A stretch of 64,000 nucleotides of DNA from positions 220,746 to 284,745 of the forward strand of contig NZ_PVTR01000006.1 of the NCBI RefSeq assembly GCF_003003005.1, written 5' to 3'. Each line of letters opens with the position of its first letter. Positions within the stretch are counted from its first letter, which is position 1. This document shows positions 45,229-54,424 of the stretch, piece by piece. The position numbers and the translations under genes are program-made. Under the pieces are notes generated by a model. That model had not been told where the DNA came from. It was given only the letters and a program-made list of their open reading frames with translations, and ran no database searches. The DNA comes from Mongoliibacter ruber (GTDB lineage: Bacteria > Bacteroidota > Bacteroidia > Cytophagales > Cyclobacteriaceae).

Positions 45229-46506
45229 ATGAAAATAACCACCGACCATATACAAATCTCCAACAAACCGTTGGAAGTAAGCCATGCCCGGGAGTTCAAC
45301 TTCCTTGCTGAAAATCTGGAGAAAAAAGGATTGAATGTAGAAGCTTTAATCCAAAAATTACGAGACTTTCAGATTGCCATCCCCTCTTGGGCATTGGGAA
45401 CTGGAGGCACTCGTTTTGGCAGATTTTCGGGCGGTGGTGAACCTTCCACCCTGATCCAAAAAATCCAGGATGTTGGGATTCTTCATGCCCTCAACCGGTC
45501 CAGTGATTCGATCTCGCTGCATATTCCATGGGATATTCCCCAAGATTATGAGGCTATCAGGCAAGCTGCAGCTGAGGTAGAAATTGGTTTTGATGCGGTC
45601 AACTCCAATACATTTCAGGATCAAACTGACCAATCACTTTCTTATAAATTTGGGTCTCTGGCCAACTCTGACAAAAGTATCAGAGAACTGGCTATAGCAC
45701 ACAATCAAGAGGTGATACAGATCGGAGAAAAACTGGGTTCCAAAGCCCTGACAGTTTGGTTGGCAGATGGAAGTTCTTTTCCTGGTCAGCACAGTTTTCG
45801 CAAAGCCCTGCAAAACACCCACGAATCCCTTCAAGAGATTTACCAATCGCTTCCAGGTGATTGGAATATGCTATTGGAGTACAAACCTTACGAGCCGTAT
45901 TTTTACACTACTGTAATACCCGATTGGGGCACCTCATTTTTGTTGGCCAATAAACTGGGAGATAAGGCTTACACCTTAGTAGACTTGGGGCATCATCTAC
46001 CCAACACCAATATCGAGCAGATTGTGGCTACCCTGATGACAGAAGGCAAACTGGGTGGCTTTCACTTCAATGACTCCAAATACGGAGATGATGACCTGAC
46101 AGTAGGCAGTATCAAACCTTACCAACTTTTCCTGATTTTCAATGAACTGGTGATGGGTTTTGAAGAAACTTCAAATCCTTCCCCGGCCTGGATGATTGAT
46201 GCCAGCCACAATTTAAAGGATCCGATGGAAGACCTTCTGCAGTCAGTTGAAGCCATCAAGCTGGCTTATGCCCAGGCTTTGATAGTGGATCGAAAAGCCC
46301 TGGAGGCAGTGCAGGATGAACAAGATTTAGGTCAGGGGCAGGAAATATTACAGGATGCTTTTCGCACTGACCTAAGGCCCTTGGTAAGGGAATCCATCCG
46401 CCAAAGCGGAGGAGCCATTTCCCCTATCCAAACCTACAAGGGTCTGAAAGTGAGAGAGTCCCAGATCAAAGAAAGAGGAAAAGACAGTAAAGCCAGCGGA
46501 CTATAA
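45229..46506 (+). CDS. rhaI: L-rhamnose isomerase (non-E. coli type)
   Basis: 425 residues from the ATG at 45229; an upstream TTG lies in repeat DNA. TIM-barrel isomerase of the Pseudomonas stutzeri/rhizobial subtype, not the E. coli RhaA type. Metal and substrate motifs: FRKALQNTHESL, MLLEYKPYEPYFYTT (metal Glu), TLVDLGHHLPNTNIEQ (Asp, His), GGFHFNDSKYGDDDLTVGS (His, Asp) and AWMIDASHNLKDP. Converts L-rhamnose to L-rhamnulose. One base before the rhamnulokinase start, so the two are co-translated. Confidence 0.92.
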   Translation: MKITTDHIQISNKPLEVSHAREFNFLAENLEKKGLNVEALIQKLRDFQIAIPSWALGTGGTRFGRFSGGGEPSTLIQKIQDVGILHALNRSSDSISLHIPWDIPQDYEAIRQAAAEVEIGFDAVNSNTFQDQTDQSLSYKFGSLANSDKSIRELAIAHNQEVIQIGEKLGSKALTVWLADGSSFPGQHSFRKALQNTHESLQEIYQSLPGDWNMLLEYKPYEPYFYTTVIPDWGTSFLLANKLGDKAYTLVDLGHHLPNTNIEQIVATLMTEGKLGGFHFNDSKYGDDDLTVGSIKPYQLFLIFNELVMGFEETSNPSPAWMIDASHNLKDPMEDLLQSVEAIKLAYAQALIVDRKALEAVQDEQDLGQGQEILQDAFRTDLRPLVRESIRQSGGAISPIQTYKGLKVRESQIKERGKDSKASGL

Positions 46507-46507
46507 C

Positions 46508-47827
46508 ATGGAGCCCATCAAGGTAACAGCCATATTCGACATCGGAAGGACCAACAAAAAATTCTTTTTGTTTGACCAAGACTTCAAGGAAGTTTATAAA
46601 GTCTACCATAGGCTTGATTTTATTGAAGATGAGGATGGAGAAGCATGTGAATCCATTGCAGCACTGACCAAATGGGTCAAACAAACACTCAAAGAGGCCC
46701 TGGCATTGCCAGGTTTTCTGATCACCAAACTCAATTTCACGACCTACGGTGCCTCTTTTGTACACATTGACCAAATGGGCAATCCTGTAGCACCTTTGTA
46801 CAATTACCTGAAAGAATATCCCGAGGAAATATTGGGGCAGTTTTATGCCAAATATGGTCCTGAAGAAAAATTCAGCAGGGAAACCTCCTCCCCTGCTTTG
46901 GCCATGTTGAATTCAGGGCTACAACTTTACTGGCTGAAATATGCCAAACCCGAAACATTCAAGAAAATCCATCGGAGTTTACATCTGCCCCAATACCTGT
47001 CTTTTCTATTTACCGGAAAGGCAGTTTCCGAATATACGAGTATAGGTTGCCATACCGGACTTTGGGATTTTGGGAAAGGAACCTATCATGATTGGGTCAA
47101 CAAAGAAGGGATCAACCAAATCCTTCCCGAGGTGGTGGATACCACTACCAGTTTCGCAAAGACCTTTGACAAACATAGTATGCGTGTTGGGGTTGGAGTG
47201 CATGACTCCTCTGCCGCTTTATTGTCCTACCTTCAAAGCAATGAGCAACCTTTTGCCCTGCTGTCCACAGGTACCTGGGCGATTAGCATCAACCCATTCA
47301 ATTCTTCTGCCCTGACTACGGAGGAATTGAGACAGGATTGCCTGCATTTCCTTAATAAGGAAGGCAGACCGATTAAAATAAGTCGGTTGTTTATAGGTGA
47401 GGAACATAAAGTGCAGATTGAAAAACTCTATGCGTTCTTTGGCCTTGAAAAAGGATATTATAAGGCTTTAGCTTTTAAAAAGAACCGGTTCCAAAAAGCC
47501 AAATCAATCACCCAAAAAAGATTCAGGTTTGAATACCTGAAACCTGAGGTCTATGGTATTGCACAAGCCAATGAAACGGATTGGAAAGGTTTTACCGACT
47601 TTGAAGATGCCTACTACAGTTTTATCCATGAACTTACTGAACTGCAAGTGGCATCCCTAAACCTCGTCTTAAAGGATACCAATGTCCAGAAACTCTATAT
47701 CGATGGCGGCTTCAATGCCAATCCGATTTTTGTGGAAATGTTAAGGAACAAGTTACACGGAATCAACATTGAAACTACGGACTTTGCGTTAGGGACGGCA
47801 CTGGGGGCAGGGATGTTGGTGAATTAA
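46508..47827 (+). CDS. rhaB: L-rhamnulokinase (FGGY family)
   Basis: 439 residues. Hsp70-actin-like kinase fold: N-terminal IFDIGRTNKKFFLFD phosphate loop, HDSSAALLSYL with a catalytic-type Asp, ALLSTGTWAISINPF (adenosine side), and YIDGGFNANPIFVEML near the C-terminus. Phosphorylates L-rhamnulose at O1, supplying the fused aldolase upstream. The family is close to fuculokinase, but context favours rhamnulose. No transporter dedicated to rhamnose lies next to it. Confidence 0.88.
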   Translation: MEPIKVTAIFDIGRTNKKFFLFDQDFKEVYKVYHRLDFIEDEDGEACESIAALTKWVKQTLKEALALPGFLITKLNFTTYGASFVHIDQMGNPVAPLYNYLKEYPEEILGQFYAKYGPEEKFSRETSSPALAMLNSGLQLYWLKYAKPETFKKIHRSLHLPQYLSFLFTGKAVSEYTSIGCHTGLWDFGKGTYHDWVNKEGINQILPEVVDTTTSFAKTFDKHSMRVGVGVHDSSAALLSYLQSNEQPFALLSTGTWAISINPFNSSALTTEELRQDCLHFLNKEGRPIKISRLFIGEEHKVQIEKLYAFFGLEKGYYKALAFKKNRFQKAKSITQKRFRFEYLKPEVYGIAQANETDWKGFTDFEDAYYSFIHELTELQVASLNLVLKDTNVQKLYIDGGFNANPIFVEMLRNKLHGINIETTDFALGTALGAGMLVN

Positions 47828-47947
47828 ACTTCTAAATATCATCTGCGGGAAAAAATAACTGCAGAATTCATATTAATTTTGCGATTTGAGCTTTTTAGCT
47901 TTCAATAAAAATACGGCCCCATCAAGCTGAAAATTTATCGCGTAAGG

Positions 47948-48319
47948 CTATTTCCCCCACAAATCAATGCCATGGAGAATTTTCAACTCAAGCCGGTTGG
48001 TCAAAAAACTCTGATATGCTGAAGGATCATCCAAATCCAGCTTGTTTCCATCGCAGTAATACTGGGATTGGTTGGTAGAACTCATCAATGAAGATTGAAT
48101 TTCAATTACCTCTCTGGAATTGTATTGGTACAAAATGATTCCACTTAATGAATCAAATTTAATTTCCTCAAACTTTGCTTGTAACCAAGGTAAATCACTA
48201 ATATGATCTATGCTTTCACATTCCAATAAAATGTCCCCATTCAAATCATCGTTGGTGCAAGAAATAAACCAGAGACAAGACCAAAGAACAATCATTACTT
48301 TCCATAAATTTGTTTTCAT
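47948..48319 (-). CDS. Small lipoprotein of unknown function
   Basis: 123 residues with a lipobox at Cys21 (WFISC). The mature part contains two further Cys (LLECESI and YYCDGN) that could form a disulfide, but no recognised domain. Same strand as the barrel gene 39 bp upstream, so perhaps a two-gene unit. Confidence 0.6.
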   Translation of the reverse strand: MKTNLWKVMIVLWSCLWFISCTNDDLNGDILLECESIDHISDLPWLQAKFEEIKFDSLSGIILYQYNSREVIEIQSSLMSSTNQSQYYCDGNKLDLDDPSAYQSFLTNRLELKILHGIDLWGK

Positions 48320-48358
48320 AATAATGGAATTTGATATTTAAGATCAACTACACTTCAT

Positions 48359-48991
48359 TTAAAGAAAAATTGTAAAGCCAATCTTTAGACCCAGGGTATT
48401 TTGGGTATTCTTAAAATTGTCCTCCTGTTCTTTAAGATTGGTAGAATTATAACTCGCGACCAAGTCCACTGAACTCTTTTCTCCCAGCAGGATAGCGACT
48501 CCAAGCCCACCGCCAATACTGGAAACCGAATATCTGGTTTCAGAATCAGCACCAAAGACCTCTGCTTTCTGATTTCTTGTGCCAAATAAGGAACTGAGTT
48601 CTGCAAAAGGCAAAATCTTCCCTTTCGGAATATAGTACCGAACAAATGGCCCTGCCCCAAAGGAATTTATTTTAGAATCGATATTGAAGTCTGAAGTGGT
48701 AGTATTTGTCGAATTGGTGTGGGATATAGCAAAGTCAATCCCTGCAGCAAAATGGTCAAAGAAAAAATAACCTGCTTTGGGCGAAAAAATGAAACTGGTC
48801 TGCCTGTTGGTGATTGTGGTTCCATCTTCAAACTCAAATGTTGAAGAGGTGAATGCTGTACTCATCAGGTAACTTCCATCACTGATTCCCAAGGTAGTTC
48901 CTGCACCTACCAAAAACTTTCCCTTTTCTGTCTGAGCGGCTAAAGAAAAACCACACAAAAGACCTAAAATAACTAAAACTGCTTTTTTCAT
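48359..48991 (-). CDS. Outer-membrane beta-barrel protein
   Basis: 210 residues, signal peptide ending SLAAQ. Alternating strands of an OmpA/OprF-like 8-stranded barrel: KGKFLVGAGTTLGIS, RQTSFIFSPKAGYFFFDHFAAGIDFAISH, KINSFGAGPFVRYYI, VSSIGGGLGVAILLGE, ending GLKIGFTIFL with a terminal hydrophobic residue. No enzymatic motif. A dispersed repeat lies directly upstream. Confidence 0.78.
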   Translation of the reverse strand: MKKAVLVILGLLCGFSLAAQTEKGKFLVGAGTTLGISDGSYLMSTAFTSSTFEFEDGTTITNRQTSFIFSPKAGYFFFDHFAAGIDFAISHTNSTNTTTSDFNIDSKINSFGAGPFVRYYIPKGKILPFAELSSLFGTRNQKAEVFGADSETRYSVSSIGGGLGVAILLGEKSSVDLVASYNSTNLKEQEDNFKNTQNTLGLKIGFTIFL

Positions 48992-49029
48992 AATATTGAG
49001 ATCATAGTTAAAACTAATATTAATTATTA

Positions 49030-49190
49030 TGTATATCCGCTTTAATACCAGTAGAATCTAATTTATAGAATTAACCTCTGATTTCGAACCAATATCAATA
49101 AGTATCCAATATCTATTAGTATCACTTTACAAAAAAACTCTCGTTTAATTGATTAGTGGCATAATTTCGGATAATCATATTAATTATTAC
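49030..49190 (+). repeat. Dispersed intergenic repeat, family A, copy 2
   Basis: Matches the minus strand of 10866-11028 over about 160 bp with small differences. Ends next to the stop codon of the DUF3784-like gene. Shorter pieces are found at 55310-55400 and 61475-61523. Confidence 0.85.
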
Positions 49191-49192
49191 AC

Positions 49193-49489
49193 TCATCTTC
49201 TAAACCATTGTCCGGCAACCACAAAAACCACCGCACCTATTAAAGTTACAAAAATACCCAAACTGTCATTTAAAGCTGGTTTGTCTAGCCAAATGGCTAT
49301 GAAATACCCAGCTATGATGACTGCCCCCATGATAAAAAATCCAAACATCATAAAAGTAGGAAAGCCATTTTCCTTTACATTTTCTTTTTCTCTCTGGGAC
49401 AGGGTACTATAACCTGCAATTAAATTCGGGAATAGTTTTACCAAAATACCGATCCCCATAAAAATTAAGGCAATATATATGTTCTTCAT
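49193..49489 (-). CDS. DUF3784-like small membrane protein
   Basis: 98 residues, three hydrophobic segments (about 3-22, 45-66, 75-93). LFPNLIAGYSTLSQREKE after the first helix matches the AGY-x-T/S-x4-E/K-x-E pattern of DUF3784 family proteins. Function unknown. Single gene flanked by repeats on both sides. Confidence 0.65.
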   Translation of the reverse strand: MKNIYIALIFMGIGILVKLFPNLIAGYSTLSQREKENVKENGFPTFMMFGFFIMGAVIIAGYFIAIWLDKPALNDSLGIFVTLIGAVVFVVAGQWFRR

Positions 49490-49825
49490 GATTGGTGTTT
49501 CTAGTTATGGAAGTTATAATTGAAAGATAGCAATTCAATGCATTAATAACAAGAGATTTAGTTTGATCAATAGAGCCTAACTTGCGGGCAAAGAGTATTA
49601 TAAAATTAGGGTTGAGATCGAAGCTGTAGCGTAAATCCCGAGAGCAAGGCGATTCGGGATAAAGTAGATATATGAGGGGTAACTAAGAATATTTTTACTT
49701 TTTATACTTTTAGAAATGTTTAGGGAAAGATATATTTTGTTTCAAGCTTCTTTAAATTATTTTTTTTTGGCAAATTTTATGAAAATTATACCCTTGATAA
49801 ATAGGACTAAAGCTTACTAAGGCAA
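49490..49825. other. Intergenic region with a short repeat
   Basis: 336 bp. Bases 49616-49675 (ATCCCGAGAGCAAGGCGATT, GGGATAAAGTAGATATATG) resemble 58538-58577 (GATCCCGAAAGCGAAGCGAT, GGGATAAATTGATATATG). The rest is AT-rich; no promoter was confidently found for the acetyltransferase. Confidence 0.55.
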
Positions 49826-50311
49826 ATGATAGCAATCAGAAAAGCAGCACCCACAGAATACAACCAAATATGGGAAATCATCAGACAGGTAATCGATGGG
49901 GGTGACACTATTGCATTTAGTCCCGACAGTTCTAGGGAGAAGATGTTGGCATTTTGGTGTGGAGCGGACAAGCATACCTATGTTGCCTGTATAAATGGTG
50001 AAGTGGTCGGGACTTTATTTCTCAAAGACAATCAACCTGACTTGGGGTCCCACATCGCCAATGCCGGGTATCTGACCTTGCCATCTGCAAGGGGAAAAGG
50101 AGTAGGTATGGCAATGGGAGAATTCTCATTGGTAGAAGCCAGGCGGCTTGGCTATCAAGCCATGCAGTTTAACATTGTGGTGAAAAGTAATCAAGGAGCT
50201 GTAAGGTTGTGGGAGAAATTGGGATTTAAAATCATTGGGGAAATTCCGGAAGCCTTTAACCATTTGCAATTAGGAATGACGAATGCTTATATCATGTATC
50301 AGAAACTTTGA
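49826..50311 (+). CDS. GNAT family N-acetyltransferase
   Basis: 161 residues. GNAT fold with the acetyl-CoA loop ARGKGVGMAMGE (about residues 90-101) after the strand HIANAGYLTLPS, and GAVRLWEKLGFKIIGEIPEAF as the typical C-terminal motif B. Single gene; the acceptor cannot be inferred, though this branch often acylates amino acids or small amines. Confidence 0.87.
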   Translation: MIAIRKAAPTEYNQIWEIIRQVIDGGDTIAFSPDSSREKMLAFWCGADKHTYVACINGEVVGTLFLKDNQPDLGSHIANAGYLTLPSARGKGVGMAMGEFSLVEARRLGYQAMQFNIVVKSNQGAVRLWEKLGFKIIGEIPEAFNHLQLGMTNAYIMYQKL

Positions 50312-50442
50312 TGGAAATCAATACTATTTTTCAAAAAATCAGATTTTTTATGGGATCTGTTTCGGGGGATAGAAGGATATTTTTTGGCGAGGTTAATTTT
50401 TCAGATTTATTGGTAGAAAATAAGAGTGAAATCCAAAAAATC

Positions 50443-50538
50443 AGGCGTATTATTTAGAACGTAATCTAAAATTTAGGCGTAATATTTAGATTATAATCGA
50501 AAATTTAGGCGTATTTTTTCGATTACGATTTAAAATTC
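50443..50538 (+). repeat. Three tandem 32-bp operator-like units
   Basis: Units begin AGGCGTA at 50443, 50475 and 50507, exactly 32 bp apart and contiguous. Each holds a palindrome-like core (TTTAGAACGTAATCTAAA, TTTAGATTATAATCGAAA, TTTCGATTACGATTTAAA). The array ends 28 bp before the AAA ATPase start, so it covers its promoter. Confidence 0.9.
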
Positions 50539-50566
50539 AGTATCTTCAATCTTCAATTTCGCAACA

Positions 50567-51700
50567 ATGATTACCAGAACTCTAGACGAAAAAATCATAT
50601 CTTCCTGCTTCAAAGGTAAAACCATTTTACTGCTTGGACCAAGACAAGTAGGAAAAACAACACTTCTTAAAGAAATTGTAAAACAAATAAATGTTCCTTC
50701 TATCTGGTTCAATGCTGATGAAGCGGATATTTTGGAAGCCTTTACTTCAGCGATCACCAGTACCCAATTGATCCAGCTTATTGGGACCAACAACAAATTG
50801 GTCATCATAGATGAGGCGCAACAGATTCCCGAAATCGGCAAAAAACTTAAACTCATTTTTGACAATAGGCCTGACATACAGATCATCGCGACAGGATCTT
50901 CGGCCTTTGATCTTCAAAACCAAACTGCTGAACCATTAACGGGTAGGAAAAAAACCTTTCATCTTTACCCTATTAGCTTCAAAGAAACAGTAAACCATAC
51001 CTCCCTGATTGAGGCCAAAAGACTGTTGGACTCAAGGTTGGTTTATGGATTTTATCCTGAGGTAGTAAACAATCCCGGGAATGAAAAGGAGATCTTGATA
51101 GAAATAGCCCAAAGTTATCTTTACAAAGACGTATTGCAAATAGACAACATCCGAAAACCAAGCCATATCGAAAAACTATTGAAGGCATTGGCTTTTCAGG
51201 TTGGAAGTGAAGTTAGTTACCATGAATTGGCCCAAATCGTAGGAAATATAGATACAACCACTGTAGAAAAATACCTTGACTTATTGGAAAAAGCCTTTGT
51301 CATTTTCAAGCTCCCCGCATTTAGTCGCAATCAAAGGAATGAAATCAAGAAGGGCAAGAAATACTACTTTTATGATAACGGGATACGCAATGTCCTCATC
51401 AGTAATTTTTCGCTTCCTGAAATTCGCCAGGACAAAGGGGCTATGTGGGAAAATTTCCTGATTTCTGAAAGATTAAAGCAAAATGCGTACAATCAAAAGT
51501 TTGTCAACTCCTACTTTTGGCGCACCCATGACAAAGCAGAAATTGACTACATCGAAGAGGCGGACGGTATCCTATATGCCTTTGAATTCAAATGGAAAGA
51601 TCAGAAAGTAAGATTTCCGGCATCTTTTCTCCAATCCTATCCGGAACATCAGACGGCAGTGGTCAATAGAAAGAAATTTGAGGAATTTGTTGGGGTATAG
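50567..51700 (+). CDS. AAA ATPase with DUF4143 domain
   Basis: 377 residues. Walker A GPRQVGKTT (about residue 24-32), Walker B LVIIDEAQ (about 80), sensor IIATGSSAFDL, then the DUF4143 part (about 200-360) with a winged-helix-like segment VSYHELAQIVGNIDTTTVEKYLDLLEKAFVIFKL, YYFYDNGIRN, and a PD-(D/E)xK-like end (DYIEEADGILYAFEFKWKDQKV). A very common but poorly understood family, sometimes seen as selfish or defence-linked. A three-unit 32-bp array lies at its promoter, suggesting tight autoregulation. Confidence 0.88.
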   Translation: MITRTLDEKIISSCFKGKTILLLGPRQVGKTTLLKEIVKQINVPSIWFNADEADILEAFTSAITSTQLIQLIGTNNKLVIIDEAQQIPEIGKKLKLIFDNRPDIQIIATGSSAFDLQNQTAEPLTGRKKTFHLYPISFKETVNHTSLIEAKRLLDSRLVYGFYPEVVNNPGNEKEILIEIAQSYLYKDVLQIDNIRKPSHIEKLLKALAFQVGSEVSYHELAQIVGNIDTTTVEKYLDLLEKAFVIFKLPAFSRNQRNEIKKGKKYYFYDNGIRNVLISNFSLPEIRQDKGAMWENFLISERLKQNAYNQKFVNSYFWRTHDKAEIDYIEEADGILYAFEFKWKDQKVRFPASFLQSYPEHQTAVVNRKKFEEFVGV

Positions 51701-51747
51701 AATTTTGTTGCATCCACTAAAAGAATTTAATTCTCAAATCCATTAGC

Positions 51748-52818
51748 TCACTTCAACCTTAAAATTCCAATCACCGGATTGGCTTCTTCTTTCCCATTTT
51801 CCATAAACTGTCCCGTTTTTACATAATAGAAAAGATCTCTTTCCGGAATCAAAGACCGTAACATAACAATCTCTCCTACTTCGTCTAAAAAGCCACCTTT
51901 CACATTGAGCGTTTTACCATCTGATTTGCGGTGCAGCATCATGTGGATTTCACTTTTTCCTTGGTAGTAATGCGAACTGATATAAGCGTTTGAATGCACC
52001 ATATTGGCAATATAATATGCCTTGAAGCCCCGGTCATCTATATGAGGTTTTGGAAAATTCAACTTGGCAAATGGGGTCAACGATTTTCCCTCCAATAAGT
52101 AAAGGGTATCCCGCAAATAGGATTCATTGGTAGTGACTGGTGTATAGATAAAGACATCATTACCGATCTTACTGATATAATCACTATACCCAAGCCTGGA
52201 AGCCGTTAATTTCTCCATCACTACTTTTCTCATTGGCAACGTGTCCACAATCTCAAGCGATTCACTTAGCTTGTAAAGATAAGTCTCATTGGCAACCCCT
52301 GCTTCCACCACATTTCCATATTCCTGATTGACTGCGTAAAAATCATCCTCGATGACCTTTAAATACTCTATAAAAAGATTCAAATTTTTCTCCTCTAAAA
52401 ACTCGAAATCCCGTGAAAAAACCAGGATTTTTCTCATGGAGATCACATAAATTTTTCCGGAATTCTGGTCCATACTTAATGTTGTCGCATATTTATATTC
52501 ACCGGGACCATCTCCCTTTGTCCCGAGTGGCTGGACAAAGTTTCCCTCATGGTCAAAAATCAAAACCCGACTATCTATTGTCGACAAAATCAAATAATCA
52601 TCAAGTAATAAGATATCCTTAATCGAAGTAATCAAAGCCTGTGGATGAGTTTCCAATGGAATCACGACAATTGAATCGGACAATTCAGAAAGAGAGATGT
52701 CCGTGCTGACATTTTTAGGGATTTCAATCGAAAGGATGCCATCATCATTTTGGGCTGTTGAACAGCCAAAAATCATGATGATGAAAACGATCCAAACTTT
52801 AAAAATGTGTTTATGCAT
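51748..52818 (-). CDS. 6-bladed beta-propeller lipoprotein
   Basis: 356 residues from the Met at 52818, giving a clean lipoprotein signal (Cys19, IMIFGC); an upstream start adds a leader read from repeat DNA. Mature protein is a 6-bladed propeller of the Bacteroidota lipoprotein family: SDSIVVIPLETHPQALI, SRVLIFDHEGNFVQPLGTKGDGPGEY (NHL-like blade), KILVFSRDFEFLEE. Paralog of the next gene (52978-54069). Function unknown; likely periplasmic or surface binding. Confidence 0.78.
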   Translation of the reverse strand: MHKHIFKVWIVFIIMIFGCSTAQNDDGILSIEIPKNVSTDISLSELSDSIVVIPLETHPQALITSIKDILLLDDYLILSTIDSRVLIFDHEGNFVQPLGTKGDGPGEYKYATTLSMDQNSGKIYVISMRKILVFSRDFEFLEEKNLNLFIEYLKVIEDDFYAVNQEYGNVVEAGVANETYLYKLSESLEIVDTLPMRKVVMEKLTASRLGYSDYISKIGNDVFIYTPVTTNESYLRDTLYLLEGKSLTPFAKLNFPKPHIDDRGFKAYYIANMVHSNAYISSHYYQGKSEIHMMLHRKSDGKTLNVKGGFLDEVGEIVMLRSLIPERDLFYYVKTGQFMENGKEEANPVIGILRLK

Positions 52819-52859
52819 ATTTTTTAAATTGAAGAAAAGGTTCATAGTTATTTTAACAA

Positions 52860-52935
52860 CCTCTTCAATACCAATATCTATAAATATCCAACCCGCCTCT
52901 CGGAGGGCAGGTTTCAATAAATATCTCAATAATCA
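52860..52935. repeat. Short intergenic repeat piece between the propeller genes
   Basis: CAATACCAATATCTATAAAT resembles family A, and GCAGGTTTCAATAAATATCT recurs as GCAGGTATCAATGAATATCT near 55485. A CCCGCC/GGGCAG hairpin lies between. Confidence 0.65.
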
Positions 52936-52977
52936 GATTTCTAGGATCTTTTGTCTTCTGGCAGAAAATCATATAGT

Positions 52978-54069
52978 TCACTTTAACTGCACTACCCCAA
53001 TCACCGGATTTGCTTCTTCAATGGTCGCATCTTGGTATTCTACACTTTTGACAAAATAAAAAATGTCATTGGCCAAGTCCAGCGGGTATAGTATTAAAGG
53101 TTCTCCATCCTCATCCAAAACGCCTCCATTGAGGTTATAGCCTTTGGAACTTCGTTTATCATACAAAAACATCATCTTTTCCCATTCAATGGTATACTCT
53201 GCGATCAAATAATTGGCAGAATACATGATATTATGCAAAAGCAATGTCTGATAACCCCTATCATTTATAGGGCTTTCCTTCATTGACTGCGGCCTTTCAA
53301 ATTTCAGTCTTAGATAAGGGATAAACTTCTTATCTACAAAACGGTATAATGTGTCCCTGATCATATTTTCAGAAGTAAGCACTGATTTGTAAAGAAATAC
53401 TCCTTCTCCATTATCTGAAAAATAGTGCCTGTATGGATAGCCACCTATTTCGACTTGATGTAACAAGACTGTTCGAAAAGGAAGGGTATCCAACACGTCC
53501 AAGTCTGAATTCAGTTCAATAAGATTGGTCTGATTGGCAAAACCATCATCTACAGGAATTCCAATTTCCTCAGTCATGATAAATGGTGTTTGCTTAATAA
53601 GCTCCACATAATTGACAAACATTCGGAATGACTTTTCCTCCAAAAATTCCCCTTCTTTGTTGTAAACCATTATTTTCTTTCCAGAAGCTATATAGACCAA
53701 ACCTTTCTCGGAATCCAGAGTCATAGAAGTTATGATGCCATATTCTCCCGGACCACTACCTTGATTACCAAAACGACCAACAAACTTACCCTCCCTGTTA
53801 AATACTGAAATTTTGCTGTCACCAACGTAAAATTTATCATCAAGTAGCTTGACCTCTTTGATATAACCGAGCAAGGCACCCTCCACCGTTTCCAACTGAA
53901 TTCTTTCTACCGACTTGGCAATGTCCTCAAGGTAAATTTCATCATCAAACTTCTCGGGAACAGGGATTTGAATCAGGTCGGATTTGGGTTCTTCTGAACA
54001 AGCGAAGTATCCAGATAGGAGGACTATCAAACAAAAAAACTTGGCACGTGCAAAAAATTGGTTGACCAT
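52978..54069 (-). CDS. 6-bladed beta-propeller lipoprotein
   Basis: 363 residues, lipobox at Cys24 (SGYFAC). Propeller blades as in its neighbour: AKSVERIQLETVEGALLGYIKEV, DSKISVFNREGKFVGRFGNQGSGPGEY, KKIMVYNKEGEFLEEKSFRMFVNYVELI. Both end with EEANPVIGVVQLK or EEANPVIGILRLK, showing tandem duplication. The two copies are separated by repeat DNA rather than coupled. Confidence 0.78.
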   Translation of the reverse strand: MVNQFFARAKFFCLIVLLSGYFACSEEPKSDLIQIPVPEKFDDEIYLEDIAKSVERIQLETVEGALLGYIKEVKLLDDKFYVGDSKISVFNREGKFVGRFGNQGSGPGEYGIITSMTLDSEKGLVYIASGKKIMVYNKEGEFLEEKSFRMFVNYVELIKQTPFIMTEEIGIPVDDGFANQTNLIELNSDLDVLDTLPFRTVLLHQVEIGGYPYRHYFSDNGEGVFLYKSVLTSENMIRDTLYRFVDKKFIPYLRLKFERPQSMKESPINDRGYQTLLLHNIMYSANYLIAEYTIEWEKMMFLYDKRSSKGYNLNGGVLDEDGEPLILYPLDLANDIFYFVKSVEYQDATIEEANPVIGVVQLK

Positions 54070-54424
54070 ATTTTAATTATTTGATTCTTTATAGCAGAAA
54101 ATGAGTCATGATTTTCCCTTATTGACAATTTCTTAGTCAATTTACCAATTGTATAGTTTTAATTCAAGAAGTTTTGTCCACTTTTTAAATGAGATAGAAT
54201 TGAGGGTTTTGTGTAGGCCTTTTATTTGAATTATGAATTCAAGCCTCATCCGATTCCTTCATAAAAATGAAGTTTACCACATTTATTCAAAGAAAAAAGT
54301 ATGATTGAACACACTTTTTCCTTTGAAAAAGTATAAACCGGATTTGAAAAGAGTGAAAATTTCTTGATTTTTTTTTCAAAAAAATTTTTCAAGTAATTTT
54401 TGAAACTGATAGATTAGATGAAAA
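54070..54424. other. AT-rich divergent region, no feature found
   Basis: 355 bp between divergent genes. Contains long T/A runs near 54368 and a small TTGAC/GTCAA inverted repeat near 54122. No confident promoter. Confidence 0.35.

Noticed and set aside
50443-50538. Possible CRISPR-like array
   Set aside because: Three contiguous units with no spacers and no cas genes; better read as operator repeats.
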